From assembly GCA_031279715.1 (NCBI GenBank), contig JAITHY010000236.1, positions 1 through 6,209 on the forward strand: DNA of 6,209 nucleotides, in the 5' to 3' direction. Source of the DNA: Verrucomicrobiales bacterium. GTDB lineage: Bacteria; Verrucomicrobiota; Verrucomicrobiia; Methylacidiphilales; JAAUTS01. Below, in pieces: positions 5,819 through 6,209 of this stretch (position 1 is the first letter of the stretch; every line of letters starts with the position of its first letter). A model generated the notes under the pieces. It was not told the origin of the DNA. It was given only the letters and a program-made list of their open reading frames with translations, and made no database searches. The position numbers and the translations under genes are program-made.

Positions 5819-6209
5819 TTACAGTTTTTTGCCAACAATTTCCTCGGCGGGATACGTCACGATTTCCGCCAGCGTCGGGTGATAATGCGGGATGTTCATC
5901 AACTCGCTGACGGTCAGCCGGCAATTCATCGCCACGACCAATTCATGGATTAAATCCGACGCGCGTTCGCCAACAATTTGCGCGCCGAGGATTTCACCGT
6001 CAGCGGCGGCGGCGATGATTTTCACAAAGCCATCCTCAACGCCCATAATCATGGACTTTCCGTGGTCATTGAACGGATATTTCGCCACCAATACTTTGCG
6101 CCCTTGCGCGGCGGCTTCTTTTTCCGACAGCCCAACGGCGGCGACTTCCGGCGAGGTGAAAATGACTTCCATCTTCAGCCGGTAATCCATCCGCTGACGG
6201 TCAGCGTTG
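5819..6209 (-). CDS. lpdA: Dihydrolipoyl dehydrogenase-type FAD/NAD(P) oxidoreductase, C-terminal part only
   Basis: The reading frame continues off the right edge; about 130 C-terminal residues of an expected 450-480 are visible, and the methionine at 6190 is internal. They form the dimerisation domain of class I pyridine nucleotide-disulfide oxidoreductases, opening with VIFTSPEVAAVGLSEKEA and continuing with ADGEILGAQIVGERASDLIHELVVAM. Near the end, HYHPTLAEI supplies the His-x4-Glu pair of the active-site dyad (E. coli Lpd His444/Glu449), 19 residues from the C-terminus for the His. In Lpd this domain completes the partner subunit's active site for oxidising dihydrolipoamide with NAD+. 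The redox CxxxxC and FAD motifs lie outside the window, so a related member (mercuric reductase-like, or an Lpd-like protein of unknown substrate) cannot be excluded. The stop is 42 bp upstream of pntA, so the two may share a transcript. Confidence 0.88.
   Translation of the reverse strand, partial: NADRQRMDYRLKMEVIFTSPEVAAVGLSEKEAAAQGRKVLVAKYPFNDHGKSMIMGVEDGFVKIIAAAADGEILGAQIVGERASDLIHELVVAMNCRLTVSELMNIPHYHPTLAEIVTYPAEEIVGKKL
6192..6206. repeat. Perfect 15-bp palindrome made of two motif copies
   Basis: CGCTGACGGTCAGCG consists of CGCTGAC, a central G, and its exact complement. It lies inside the flavoprotein gene, where it encodes ADGQR. A second pair at 5905-5918 differs only in the last base of the right arm (CGCTGACGGTCAGCC) and lies in the same gene, encoding RLTVSE on the opposite reading. 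These are the only back-to-back pairs with a 1-bp centre in the window. Confidence 0.85.

Larger units (their letters stand above)
281..6206. repeat. Dispersed iterated motif GTCAGCG / CGCTGAC, 23 copies
   Basis: GTCAGCG on the plus strand starts at 281, 3058, 4003, 4370, 4434, 4596, 4883, 5027, 5280, 5505, 5544, 5636, 5999 and 6200. CGCTGAC starts at 799, 805, 2838, 3567, 4297, 4558, 5446, 5905 and 6192. The base before GTCAGCG is a pyrimidine in about 20 of 23, and ACC or ACT precedes nine of them. Copies fall in at least three coding-frame contexts (for example LTV, ADS, VSG and GQR) and in intergenic DNA. A random 7-mer would be expected about once in a window this size (both strands). 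Whether it is iterated genome-wide cannot be judged here. Confidence 0.8.

Overview
The window looks like chromosomal DNA from a Gram-negative bacterium. It encodes a type Va autotransporter, which needs an outer membrane, and a proton-translocating NAD(P) transhydrogenase whose alpha chain is split in two, as in Rhodospirillum and many other bacteria. Genes are G+C-rich and the one long intergenic gap is A+T-rich. No 16S or other lineage marker is present. The C-terminal wording of the flavoprotein and the autotransporter style would fit a proteobacterium or a Verrucomicrobiota/Opitutales-type organism, but this is only an impression.

All five recognisable genes lie on the minus strand, so biological order runs from the right edge to the left. 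At the right edge (5819-6209) is the C-terminal end of a class I FAD/disulfide oxidoreductase of the dihydrolipoyl dehydrogenase type. A 42-bp gap follows, then pntA (alpha-1, NAD(H)-binding domain I, 4646-5776), pntAB (alpha-2, membrane segments, 4241-4633) and pntB (beta, membrane domain plus NADP(H)-binding domain III, 2847-4244). The pnt genes are spaced by 12 bp and by a 4-bp ATGA overlap, so they form a tight operon that probably includes the flavoprotein. The transhydrogenase couples the proton gradient to hydride transfer from NADH to NADP+. A dihydrolipoyl dehydrogenase upstream would feed the NADH pool.

Positions 2405-2846 (442 bp) hold no gene. They contain an A+T-rich regulatory-looking stretch: four exact copies of an 8-bp repeat, two TTGACA-containing direct repeats 30 bp apart, a GCAAAG repeat cluster and two A+T dyads. 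From 2404 to the left edge runs an uninterrupted reading frame of 801 residues. It encodes a signal peptide, a repetitive beta-helical passenger and the first half of an autotransporter beta-barrel; its 3' end lies outside the window.

The most unusual signal is not a gene. The 7-mer GTCAGCG (or its complement) occurs 23 times in 6.2 kb, on both strands, in several reading frames and in four of the five genes plus intergenic DNA. It is often preceded by ACC or ACT and sometimes paired as the near-palindrome CGCTGACGGTCAGCG. It is dense from about 4.0 to 6.2 kb and absent as an exact match from 812 to 2837, which covers most of the passenger-coding region. It resembles a highly iterated genome motif (HIP1-like or uptake-sequence-like), which would need whole-genome counts to establish.
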